This document shows positions 54,551 to 64,000 of a stretch of DNA of 64,000 bases, piece by piece. Positions within the stretch are counted from its first letter, which is position 1; each line of letters begins with the position of its first letter. The notes below the pieces were generated by a model. It did not search any database and was not told where the DNA came from. It saw only the letters and a list, made by a program, of their open reading frames with translations. The stretch is from Steinernema hermaphroditum (taxonomy: Eukaryota > Nematoda > Chromadorea > Rhabditida > Steinernematidae), in NCBI GenBank assembly GCA_030435675.1, contig CM059623.1, positions 7,590,012 to 7,654,011 on the forward strand, given 5' to 3'. Position numbers and translations under genes: made by a program.

Positions 54551-55705
54551 CTACCGTTGTACACTCTTCTTACAGCCTTCTCTAGGCAGAGATGCTGTGC
54601 GCTGCGTCATCTCCGCGCTGTTTTTCGCGTTTCAAGGCTTGTGAATCCTCGCTCCACGACTTCCTCTGGTGCGGATCAGCGAACAACTAAGTGATGTCAC
54701 CGCTCCGAGCGCCGATTGGCCGGCGACGCGCAGGCGTACGTCATTCCGAGAGCACCACATTGTGCAATAGTGGGCGGCGCCCGCGTCGACGCGTCTTCTC
54801 CGCGCTGGCGGTGAGTATTCCTTTCGTTCCGCGCTGCGAGATGTTGTGAAACATCTCCGTTGGGGATTCCGGTGGTCAACGACGCCACAGGGGGCGCGTG
54901 GAGCTCGAGTCGTTCCTTCCTGGGGCCCGCGATCCGCGATTCTGACGGCGTCTCTTCAGGCATCGACGGGTTCGCCTGTCCACAGCAACAGCGTTGTCCC
55001 GCACCACGGGATCCAAGCTCTCCGCTAAGCAACACTCTACAGCAACGGCCCAGCCGACCGTTCTTCCAGCACCTCTGCTGATCTGTTTCAGGGATACAAG
55101 TTCTAGAAACTAGAAGGACACGTAAGTTGCAGCCTGCTTGTAGTCTCACCCTCAGATGGTGCTGTTTCAGAAGGTTCTTCAGGCCAATTCTTCCAGCAGT
55201 TTCAATTTCCTCTCGAAGAAGTCAATTTACTGACAGAAACCGAAGGAAATGTTTGCCGAAGCACCAGTCTTCATCATGCCTTCGGGCCTCAAGCTTCTTG
55301 CCACCGACTGTGCCGCCAAACAGCGGCTTCTATCGGCACAGTCGGGAGGCTCACTTCGACGAATCGTTCTGCGAAGACGCATATCGACCACAGCTCGATA
55401 CCTTATCAGGAGTCCAACTGAATCGAAGCGATCTTTTGAATCCAGAAAGCGTTTTGACGTCCACGATTGGTCCACTCGAAATCTTGCCACAAGCCAGAAG
55501 CGAGAAAATTGTGTTTTTGACAAGGTCTCTCCCGAAACTTTCTCTCCAGTGCTCTGCGGAATCAGCCACAACTCCTCTTCCGCCGCCACGCAGTCCCGCC
55601 AAACCTCGGCCAAACGGTACGAATCGGGGGATTCTCTGATGCTCAAGAAGCGTTCCAGCTTCGACAGACTACGAACTGCGATCGCCTCCGTCCCTGGTTC
55701 CCCAA
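54551..55705 (+). other. 5' region of the bZIP gene with upstream ORFs
   Basis: An acceptor (ATCTGTTTCAG, ending 55091) and an intron 55123..55170 precede two upstream start codons. One ORF (55156..55233, 25 codons) lies partly in that intron; the other (ATG 55249) runs to 55761 and overlaps the bZIP start at 55706 in another frame. A 42-nt intron at about 55617..55658 (GTACGA..TTCCAG) joins an open frame without ATG (from about 55127) in frame to the bZIP ORF, so coding may begin further upstream. Confidence 0.5.
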
Positions 55706-56808
55706 ATGGACGCCCCAACGCTCCGCACGCCGGAGTTTCAGGAGCTGGACTCTCTCTTTGAGGACGCTCCACCGCTCTTCGACTTCGGATTCACTTCTGA
55801 TCCGACTCACGCGTTTAACTTATCCGAACCTTCCTCGTTCGAATGCGATCAGCAGCAGCTTTATTTCTACGAAAACTCTCCCCCCTGTGCATCTTTATCG
55901 CTCTGTTCGGTTACGGCCGCGCCGTGCTCCGACGACTCCGCTCCGGTCGACCTTTCGCTCCTCGATGACTTCGACGAGTCTATCCTTGAGGGGCTCGAGT
56001 TCGACGCCGACAGTTGGGTCGATTTTCTGGAGGGCAAGAACGGCAGCGCCGACCTGGACCGTCTTCTGGAGGCCGACTCCGAGGAGACCATCCCTTCTGA
56101 GACGGCTGACCTGTCGCCGTGCTCCAGTGGAGTGGTAAGTGTTTCATTCACCTCTTTCCAAGTCCCTTTCACATGATTGCACGGCGTTCAATCGACAGTG
56201 CCTTCTGTGAACACTGAGAGTCACTTCGCGTGCGCGTCGGTGGCGTGGGAGATTGGGTTTGGGTGGCCCTATGGAAGGAACTAAGATGCGCGCCCGATTC
56301 TTCTTGCTTATTCGTGTTTCTTTTCAGGATGTTTCCATTCTAAACGAATTCTTCGATGGTTTCGGTGCTGGGCAAGTTGCTCTTCCGCAACAGCCTACCG
56401 TAATTTCTCCGGATTTCAATACTGCCTTTAACACTTACTGTAAACGTATGACCAATCATCTCAGGCACTTTTCATATCCTCCCTGCAGGTCCCATGCACA
56501 TCGCCGCTGAGCCCTCTACAGCTTCCACAACCCACCACACAGCTCTTCTGGAAGTCACAAAACCGGTCCCATCCTCTTCTCCATCCGATGGTCAATGCGA
56601 GTCGCCCTCGCACTACCGGCAGATGAGGGACAAGAACAACGTCGCCTCTCAGAAGTCCCGACTGAAGCGGAAGCTCAAGTTCGAGGCACTCAAGGAAGAA
56701 GAAACCGTCCTCGAGAAGCGCAACGCCGAACTCCGCCAGCTATCAGACGAGCTCGAGCGACAGCTGGAAACGTACAAATCAATGATGATGCGTATGATCA
56801 CAAAGTAA
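55706..56808 (+). CDS. bZIP transcription factor
   Basis: Exons 55706..56134, 56328..56445 and 56489..56808 give 288 residues from the ATG chosen. An acidic, Ser/Asp-rich N-terminus (LLDDFDESILEGLEFDADSW) looks like an activation domain. At the C-terminus the basic region YRQMRDKNNVASQKSRLKRK precedes a leucine zipper (KEEETVLEKRNAELRQLSDE, then ELERQLETYKSMMM). The NNxAxxxSR signature places it near C/EBP, PAR and CES-2-type bZIPs rather than AP-1 or ATF4. It should bind DNA as a dimer in the nucleus. The start is uncertain because an open frame continues upstream through a 42-nt intron without an ATG. AATAAA at 56905. Confidence 0.82.
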
Positions 56809-56904
56809 AACAATAGTCACCCGGTTGTATATAATCTACTGCTGCTGCGCATTCCTTCTAAACAATATTTATTTGTGTCGTTTTGTTCAAATAGAGCAGT
56901 TACA

Positions 56905-56910
56905 AATAAA
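56905..56910 (+). terminator. Poly(A) signal AATAAA
   Basis: 96 nt after the bZIP stop. A minus-strand AATAAA for the convergent CHCHD1 gene lies at 56868..56873, so the two 3' UTRs overlap. Confidence 0.7.
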
Positions 56911-57021
56911 CCTTTATGAAGTGACACGTTGTCAACACCTCACAACAACTCGAGAGAACGCGCTCGGTTCAACGCTTTAATCGAAAGCCTATTAACGAGA
57001 AATAATCCAACAGAAACAGTC

Positions 57022-57645
57022 CTAACTAGCCTTTCCTCTTACGTGCTTGCGCCTGAAAATGTCGTCGGCATAGTGCTGTGTGGGCAGTCTCTTCATCTGG
57101 CGGTACGGTGGCTGGCCCAGATCGGGCTGAGGGAACATGGCCGAGATTTTGTTGAACTGTGTCGCCGACATCACTCCTGAGGTGGCACCCTCACCTAAAA
57201 GAGAGATGGATTTCCATGAACGACATTCCCACTGACCTAGAGCTCCCTTCTTTGCAGCCTTGCGGTACTCAGCGGCCGCCTTCTCGGCGCTCTGGACGCA
57301 TTCGGAGTAGATTTTATGCTGTGGGGCGCACGGAAGGTCATCGAATTCCCATTTCTTCAAGCAACCGAACAGTGCCTGGAGCTCCTGCGTGCACGAAGAT
57401 CCTGAAACAAGCGCGTTAGTTCCGATGCAAAGCACAACACGTCGGGTGAGTTGAAAAAGTCACGATTCCCTGCTAGCAACAAGAATGTCGGCCTAAACGG
57501 TACCTGGAGGTCTGTGGCGACGCGCAGTGGTCGTGTTCTTGGAGCACAGCGGGATGATCTCGGAGAAGATGACCTTCTTCGGGTACGGTACCTTGGTGGT
57601 TTGCGCGAGCGCAGTCTTCTTGAATACCGGAGACGTCAGGAACAT
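57022..57645 (-). CDS. CHCHD1: Twin CX9C protein, mitoribosomal mS37 (CHCHD1)
   Basis: Exons complement(57504..57645, 57237..57401, 57022..57194), with phase-1 introns of 102 and 42 nt, encode 159 residues. A basic N-terminus leads to the CHCH fold with two CX9C pairs, CTQELQALFGC and CAPQHKIYSEC, then FNKISAMFPQPDLGQPPY, which matches the LNKLLQRFPNKPY end of CHCHD1. CHCHD1/mS37 is imported through MIA40 and sits in the mitochondrial small ribosomal subunit. An alternative would be another CHCH protein, but the conserved C-terminus supports mS37. It is convergent with the bZIP gene. Confidence 0.8.
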
Positions 57646-57844
57646 CTGGAAGGACTCAAATGGAAGCGCTTTTCTTCAGATCACTTGAGAAAGAGGTGCA
57701 AGCCTACCGTATCGACAGCGACGCTACTAATGCAATTCGCGTTGAGACCCGTCCCGGTGACCACTCACTCTCCTCTAAAGTCGCCCCTGCTTCTAGTAGC
57801 CGGCGCAAGAAGGGGTTAAGCATACAGTGACAGTGGTGGAGTCA

Positions 57845-57850
57845 TTTATT
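57845..57850 (-). terminator. Poly(A) signal AATAAA
   Basis: Minus-strand hexamer 59 nt after the vps-50 stop. Confidence 0.7.
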
Positions 57851-57908
57851 AAACGTTTCTCTATACATATTATGCGTGGGAAAGTGATTCTTTGCTGGAT
57901 ATGGGGAA

Positions 57909-60900
57909 TCAGTCGTCGAGGGCGCTGATGATGCGCGTGCGCGCCTTCTTGGAAACGTGTGTGGCGACGTTGAGGAGGGCGATCATTTGGCTGCCCGTGT
58001 ACTCCTGAAAGGGCGTTGTGGAGGGAATCGGGGACTGGAGTACCTTATGCTGAGCGATCCACTGCTCGAGGGACGATTCAGGCAGGTAGTAAGCCTTAAT
58101 GTAGTTCTCGACGTAGGCCCTGTAGGGGATGGGGCGCAGGTCCACCATGGTCTCCATCTTCATGACGAGCTGCTGGAGGTCGAGTTGCATGAGAGCACGC
58201 CCCTCGTTGGAGCACTTCCTGCCTGCCTCCACATACCTAAAGGCGCCCGGTCAGAGGGGAGGGGCAGGCGACGCACCCCTGGACGAGGGCCTTGAAGGCA
58301 CACTGGATGACGTTCTCCCAGAGGACGGTCCGCACGGGGCGCGAGACGTGCACGAGGACGGCGGCGCGCTCGAAGCGGAGTGCGAAGGAGCGCATGTCCT
58401 GAAGGCGCTGGCGTAAAGGGGTCCTGATGGAGGCCTACCTCGAGGAGGAAGTCGACGTAGGCGCTGTGCTGCGATTGGAGCTCGTTGACGTCCCAGTGGG
58501 TGGTGGCGACGAGGTGAACGAAGTCGTGGAAGCGCAGCGCTCTGCTGGCGACGGCACCGTAGACACAGTCGCGGAGGTACACCGCCGAGGGAACGATCTG
58601 GAATCGAGTGCTGGATGCGTCGGGGACGGGGGCCTACGTCGTTGTAGAAGCGCTCGAGGAGGGCGGACTTGCGGTCGGAGGCGAGGAGCGACTCGACGAC
58701 CGGCCTGATGAGATCGAGCTGTTTGGCAACGAAGACGACAGACTCGACGGCGACGACCCTCTCGGAGAGAGCGAAGCAGTCCTCGGCCGAGGAGAGGTCG
58801 ACCACCGGTGAGAGCTGGCACCGAGGGAGACGAACGCCCAGTGGAAGTACGGTAGGCGACGCTTGGCCGTCGTCGATGAGGGTCGCGCGGATTTCCTCGA
58901 CGACACCGCGGAGTTTCCCGGGGCACTCTTGGATGTCGAAAGCACGGAGGGCGGAGTCCGAGCCGAAGAAGACGAAGACGGAGTAGAAGAAGTAGGAGAA
59001 CAGCTGCGTGATGCCTACGGTAGCCTCGTCAGCAACCGAGTGGAACACCGAAGTCATCCGGATGTAGCGACCGAAGAACTTGAGGAGGTTCAGCGCTGTG
59101 TTACAGAGGTTCGGCATCACGTGCGCCATCTTAGGGTCGTCGACGTCGCTGAAGGTGCGCGGTGCCCACTCGCGTTACGGTAGGTGGATACCTGGTGGGA
59201 CTGAGGACTTCCGTCTGGAGAGGTGAGTCGTCATCGACGGAGTCGTCGGAGGAGGTCTGCTTTCGGACGCCGTTGAGACGTGTCTTCGCCGCTTCGACGA
59301 AGGGATTCGGCGCGTCGGCGGCGAGCAGGACAAAGTCGAGCTGTTCGCCGAGGTCGTCCAGGTTCTGGGCGCCGTCGACGGCGTCGAAGCCTGCGGAGGC
59401 CTCCTTGAGGAAGAAGAACTCCTGCAGGTCGAAGAGAGTGAACTGCATGGGAACGGGACAGAGGGCGAAGGCCTCGTTCTCCAGGAACATCCGTAGCTCC
59501 TCCATACGCTCGCGGTGGTAACGCCCGAAGTAGAGAACCGTCTGCTTCTCAAGGGATATGGAGACCTCTCCACAGGCGTTGCCGAAGTGCTCCCTGCCGA
59601 ACTTCTTGAACCCGTTGGCCATCTCGACGATATCGAGGAACTGATCGAACTTGAGTAGCGAGAGGTCGTGGCAGCAGAGGAGCGTATTGAACTTCGCGGA
59701 GGCCGTCTTGGAGACGGAGTAGAGGTTCCCGGAGAGCGTCCGCTGCACGACGCCCTGGAAGTCCTCCTCGGAAAGGCTCCCGCAAGCGATGCGCTCATCT
59801 TCATCGACGTGGTGCCGGAGGACCGCGTGGAAGCCGCAGAGGACCTTGCAGACGACGAAGCCGAGTTCGCGCACCGTCTCCAGCATTACATCCACCGGAA
59901 CATTCTTAAAGCATCTGGTCATCCGACGCGGGTGGAGCGCCTACCTCGCATAGCTGCTCGTAGGAGAGCGTTTCCGGGGGACTGATGAGCGGCTTCGACC
60001 TCACGCGCTCGAGGAGAACGCTCCGCGCCGAACTCTCCATCGTCGCGCGGAAGAACTCCACGAGTTTCAGCGCCATCTCCTAGAAGATGGGGTACGGTAA
60101 GCTCAGTTCAGGACTCACCAGTTCCTTGTCGAGACTCCGGTACCCCCCACAAATGAGCGCGTAGCGGTCGGCGTCGAATACGGTAGCCATCGACGCCAGC
60201 GCATCGTCCAGATCGCCCTCGATGCCCTTCATAATCTTCGTCAGCTTCTCCGAGAGCTCGCTGCAAGGCACCGAGTGACTCACCGCCTACCGTACCCACC
60301 TAATGCAGGAGAAGTGGCTGTAGGCACGGGCGGCGTTCTTCGCCTCGATGCAGAGGTGAATCGCGGCGGGAAACTCCCCGTTCTGGATGAGCTCCTTGAG
60401 GCGGTACTCCGTCTCGTAGAGGGTCTTGACCGCCAGGAGCGTCCTCCGCAGCCTCTGCAGAAGGCACTTCTTCCGGTCGTTCGCCAAGATCTCCAATCCG
60501 TTGTTGCACTGCATCTTCACGCCGTGCAGGTCCCTGGAAGGTCTTGTTTAGGCCCGCTCGGGGGCGACGACGCACTCCCTGATGGCGGAGACGATCTCGA
60601 CGACTGCGCCGACCTCGCTGCGCATCTGGGAGATGCGCTCCATCTGCGCCGAGTAGGAAGGTGCGTTGGCGACGATGAGCGCCGAGACCTTCTTGGAGAC
60701 GACCTGCAGCTGCCGCTTCAGGCGGAGACGCTCGCGCTCCACGTATTCAATGGAGAACTCATCGTGCAGCATCTTCTGCAGCTCGAAGGCGACGGCATCG
60801 AAGCCCTCGCCGCGGAAGTAGTCTTCCGGGATGCTCCGCAGCACCGTCTCATCGCCTACCGGAGGCGCTCCTCGGGGCGCCCGCGATGGCTTCTGGAAGA

Positions 60901-61146
60901 CGGGCATCTTCCACTTCTCCGGGGCACCTACCTGCTGTTGGAAAGCGACGGAGTTGGCGGAGTACTCGGTCGTCGAGGAGGTCGACGCCGTCGGGTGCGT
61001 CGAAGCGCTCTGTTCGGCCTAAAAGCGGTGAATCAGGGAAGAAGCCGGCGGAGGGGTACCGAGGAGTCGCCGTGGAAGAAGACGCTCCGCGTCTCGCTCT
61101 GCAGTGTCTGCAAAGTGTTCGAAATCGACTTCTTGATCAGCTCCAT
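57909..61146 (-). CDS. vps-50: Syndetin (VPS50), EARP complex subunit
   Basis: Twelve exons, complement(61060..61146, 60932..61018, 60576..60892, 60300..60533, 60119..60260, 59945..60079, 59192..59904, 58638..59148, 58439..58597, 58277..58398, 58044..58236, 57909..58004), encode 931 residues. The N-terminal coiled coil (LRSIPEDYFRGEGFDAVAFE, VVSKKVSALIVANAPSY), AAIHLCIEAKNAARAYSHFS, and the C-terminal KCSNEGRALMQLDLQQLVMK, YIKAYYLPESSLEQWI and KKARTRIISALDD blocks follow syndetin throughout. VPS50 replaces VPS54 in the EARP tether for endosome recycling and dense-core vesicle maturation. Intron 6 (59905..59944, 40 nt) ends in TTTAAG, an AAG acceptor required by the frame. The exon 9/10 boundary has two in-frame acceptors 9 nt apart. 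Confidence 0.93.
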
Positions 61147-61593
61147 TTTAGATGTTCCGGGGCATGTCCGGATCCGGAAGGCCTCCGAGTCTTCGGGGTG
61201 CTTGGAATCGGCCGGCAGCGCTGCCAGAAGGCTCGAAAGGCGCGTATCGCGCGGAGACCTCTGGGAAACGTCCGCCTGACGAGACTAGGGCTGCGCGAGT
61301 GCGTGGAGAAGTCATCGCCGATTGATCGCCGCCGATCGTCGGCGACTTCCCCTCCGTCGAGTGTTTTCTTTTGTCTTCCCCGATTGCGAAGACGGCCGAC
61401 CCCCGCTGGACGCTCCGTTTTCAGATTCCCCCCATTTCGTCGCTTTTCTGGAGATGGTGTGAGTAGATGCCCCGAGGAATCGTCTTGTTCCGAAGCGGCG
61501 CCAGAAGATGAATGGGTTTCTGAGCAGGATCAGGCCCCGGAAAGGTCCCCTTGCCTCCGAGGAGCTCCCTCCTCTGATTGAAGTCGATTTCAG
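61147..61593. other. Divergent upstream region, vps-50 / AKAP10-like
   Basis: 447 bp. The missing first coding exon of the AKAP10-like gene may lie here: an acceptor GTTTTCAG near 61424 is followed by an ATG near 61454 and a strong GTGAGT donor, but the phase does not fit the next exon. Confidence 0.4.
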
Positions 61594-63299
61594 GCGGCAG
61601 AGAGATCGTCGAGAACAGTCACTCTGAGGAATCTCCGGAGGCGGAGGGGCCGAGGGGCGTCGTCGAGCTCTCGGAGGAGCATACGGCGCGCGTGCAACGC
61701 TTCGCTCGGAGCACCTCTGTCGTACACACCCTTGCGGAGACCGTCCGCGACGCCGGCGCCCTCCCCTACTTCATCCAGTTCATGGAGTCGCTGGGACAGC
61801 TCCACCTCGTCAAGTTCCTCCTCCACGTCGATGGTTTCAAGGCGTCCGCGGCGAATGCCTCCCGGGGCGGACTCCTCGAGCTTCAACGTGAGTCGGCGTC
61901 CGCTGTCTCCACTCCTCTGTTTTCAGAGTCAAAAGACGACGCCGGCAGTATCTACGCACAGTACGTCTGCGTCGACGGCGCCTCGAGCCTCGGCCTCCCG
62001 GAGGAGCTCCGGAAGACCGTCATCGGTAGGCGTCAGGCAAAAATCGTCGAGAACCTGGGGTTTTAGATCGCGTGTGCGCCCACGATGGTTCCATCGACGC
62101 GGGGAGCTTCGACACCGCTTACGAGCATATCCTGAAGCTGCTGGACGACAGGTAGGCACCGAGGCAGCTCTCCCGAAGACCCTTCTGCAGGCACTTCAAG
62201 CAGTTCCTGCTGAGCGTCTACTACAACAAGCACCTCATCGACGTGCTCGGCAGTGGCGCCCTGTCCCTGGCCGACATCCTGAAAACGCAGCTGCTCCTCT
62301 GCGCCTTCATCGACTTCCTCGACAGCGAAGACGCGCGCGCCTTCCTCGAGTTCCTCATCGCCGCCGAGTCCTTCTGTGAGGAGCTCCGCGACTGCGCCGA
62401 CGACTCCCAGGCCCTCGACGATGCCATGATCATCTACGACAAGTGCGTTCCCCGTCCGAAAAGGGGCCATCAGCTGCTTTCAGGTTCTTTTCGATGCAGG
62501 CGACGGACCCGCTGCACTTCGGCGATCGAGTCCGGACTACGGTGGAGGAGAAGATCTGCACGACGTCGGGCCGTCCCGAAGCCGACTGCTTCAGGACCCC
62601 CATGAGGATGGCGATCGTCACGCTGCAGGAGGTACCAGGGGGGAACTACCGTAGTACAAAAGCTTGTTGCAGAGGTACATCGCGAAGTTCGTCTGCTCGC
62701 AGCCCTTCGCGAAAATTCTGAACGAGCTGCACGCTTCTGTGGCGAGCCACGTCGAGATGCCCGAAACCGGCCATTCAAGGCGCGCGGCCCCGGGTCCACC
62801 CGAACGATCCTCAGTGTCCGAGGCAAGCTTCCCCTCCCTCGCCGTCTGCGAGAAGAGTCCTTCCGACGTCGGGAAGGCGCGCCTCCGTCTCGGCTCCGCC
62901 TCCGGCTCGCGGCTCCTCTCCACCGACGACGAGGATACCATATCCCAGTGCAGCAGCAACGGGGCCTTCACCACACACTTCCGGAGGAACAAATCGTAAG
63001 AACAGCCCGAAGACGCCTCTCATCGTCTCTTTAGGGGTATGTCGCTGGCCAAGGTGGACGAATTCGGGCGCTACTCGGCGCTCTACGGCACCGACTGGGG
63101 TGAAGGCGACGCGACGAAGAGGAAGGGCACGATCCGCAACACTCTCGAGCGCTACCTCAACCAGTCGACGGCGAAGGAGCGACAGATCGCCGACCAAGTG
63201 GCACGGCTCATCATCGCCGACGTGCAGAACATGGTCTCCGAGGCGAACAACCTTGCGACAGGATGCGGGTCGCCTCTCGGCCGGAATCCCCACTTGTAG
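61594..63299 (+). CDS. AKAP10: D-AKAP2 (AKAP10)-like RGS-domain anchoring protein
   Basis: Exons 61594..61887, 61927..62025, 62067..62151, 62191..62442, 62484..62631, 62673..62995 and 63035..63299; the first exon is open at its 5' side and the start codon was not found. About 488 residues are visible. Two RGS-like domains: ALPYFIQFMESLGQLHLVKF..GFKAS with YAQYVCVDGASSLGLPEELR, and YYNKHLIDVLGSGALSLADI..FLEFLIAAESF with DDAMIIYDK. Near the C-terminus RQIADQVARLIIADVQNMVS is an amphipathic PKA-binding helix like that of human AKAP10. Such proteins tether PKA at mitochondria and Rab4/11 endosomes. The domain order matches AKAP10 and no other family I know. Confidence 0.88.
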
Positions 63300-63503
63300 C
63301 CCTGACAGTATTTCCCCAGACTTCTAGGCGTGTCCTCGCATTTGTAGCGATCTTCGGCGACGCAAACTGTGATAGAGGATTCCTCGAGTCGAAGATTTAA
63401 TTAAAACACAACAAAAGTAACATGTTGGGAGGTCGAGGAATCTATTTACAGGGAGGAGGACTGCTCCGCTACCGTATTCTTCTTCAGTTCACTCAGAGGG
63501 AGT
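63300..63503. other. Convergent gap
   Basis: 204 bp between the stops of the AKAP10-like gene (+) and the metalloproteinase gene (-). ATTAAA-type signals only. Confidence 0.4.
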
Positions 63504-64000
63504 CTAAAAGGAGAGATCATCGGTCGGAGGCCAGTGGTGCACGGACCTGGGTCTGTTCAGCCTCGGGGGTCGGGGCCTGTAGACGGCCCTGATGCCGCGG
63601 ATGTCGTCGTCGGCGAGCTCGAAACCAGGGTCGTAGCGGACGGCGCGGCCGCTGTGCATGACAGCGCGGCTGTCGGTGGAGTGCTCGAGACCAAGGAGGT
63701 GGCCGATCTCGTGGACGGCCGTCTGGAAGAGGTTGATGCCCTCCGCCGAGTTCAGCGTCCACTTCTCCTCGGCATCGAAGTGGAGTTCGCCCTCCGTCGG
63801 GTAGAAGGCGTGCGCTGAACGGGTTTCAAAGGGGCCGGCACCGGGGGACGTACCTACGATCCCTCGGGGGCCGTCGAAGGGGAGCGAGTCCCCGTGGCGC
63901 CCCTTTACGAAGGCGACGTTGATGTCCGCCTGCCACGTCTGCTCCTCGGGGATTTCGATGAAGCGCAGTGGACAGGCCGACGCCCACAGGTCGAAGGCTC
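63504..64000 (-). CDS. Matrix metalloproteinase, catalytic-domain 3' end
   Basis: Exons complement(63854..64000) (open at the window end) and complement(63504..63814), with a 39-nt phase-1 intron. The peptide includes the Ca/Zn segment DINVAFVKGRHGDSLPFDGP, GIVAHAFYP, the zinc-binding helix VHEIGHLLGLEHS (three His and the catalytic Glu) and a Met-turn (AVMHS). Soon after RAVYRPRPP the protein ends, so there is no hemopexin domain, as in nematode ZMP and human MMP7/MMP26. The pro-domain and N-terminus are outside the window. It should be a secreted or surface zinc endopeptidase. Confidence 0.92.
   Translation of the reverse strand, partial: AFDLWASACPLRFIEIPEEQTWQADINVAFVKGRHGDSLPFDGPRGIVGTSPGAGPFETRSAHAFYPTEGELHFDAEEKWTLNSAEGINLFQTAVHEIGHLLGLEHSTDSRAVMHSGRAVRYDPGFELADDDIRGIRAVYRPRPPRLNRPRSVHHWPPTDDLSF

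Noticed and set aside
57441..57819. Plus-strand ORF opposite CHCHD1
   Set aside because: Antisense shadow of the first CHCHD1 exon and intron.

Overview
The window is nuclear DNA of a nematode. Evidence: a FLP-24-type neuropeptide gene, a DMSR/Srw-like peptide GPCR, clear orthologues of worm genes (wdr-46, rep-1, rps-13, dyf-2, cgh-1, zfp-1, vps-50), very short introns (mostly 40-50 nt) ending in TTTCAG or TTTAG, and many genes with an AG acceptor a few bases before the start codon, as expected for spliced-leader trans-splicing. I cannot name the species. All exon joins below were made by eye from reading frame, splice signals and family conservation; cDNA was not available.

Layout. 1-9 kb: the end of a CRAL-TRIO/GOLD (Sec14-like) gene, flp-24 (-), a secreted orphan, a type I membrane protein (family member A) and an ankyrin+SAM gene (-). 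9-19 kb: gene-poor and full of repeats, with two related mariner-like elements, one holding a TA-flanked MITE, a tandem-repeat block and, inside that block, a Mutator-like element (MULE) with a 9-bp target duplication. 19-33 kb: a dense housekeeping stretch with a peptide GPCR, wdr-46 (-), USP30, a Cys/Gln-rich secreted protein (-), rep-1, an unrecognised helical protein and rps-13. 33-39.5 kb: the 24-exon IFT gene dyf-2; its 1.3-kb intron 10 contains a complete gene on the other strand (family member B). 39.6-44.1 kb (-): a surface protein with a GPI-like tail followed 132 bp later by family member C, whose last intron is almost entirely a 1.5-kb fold-back MULE. 45-53 kb: cgh-1, family member D and zfp-1. 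53.8-54.6 kb: a 774-bp hairpin element with a 10-bp target duplication. 54.7-64 kb: a bZIP gene with overlapping upstream ORFs, CHCHD1/mS37 (-), vps-50 (-), an AKAP10-like gene and the 3' end of a matrix metalloproteinase (-).

Functional links are loose, as in most animal genomes. There is a peptide signalling pair (a FLP precursor and a peptide GPCR of unknown ligand), ciliary and membrane-traffic genes (dyf-2, rep-1, vps-50), RNA and chromatin regulators (cgh-1, zfp-1, bZIP) and mitochondrial genes (USP30, CHCHD1). The most unusual content is a previously unnamed family of small type I membrane proteins with four members here that share intron positions and phases, and the MULE-type elements that have entered or flank genes. 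The 7-mer TACCGTA/TACGGTA is several-fold over-represented across the window.
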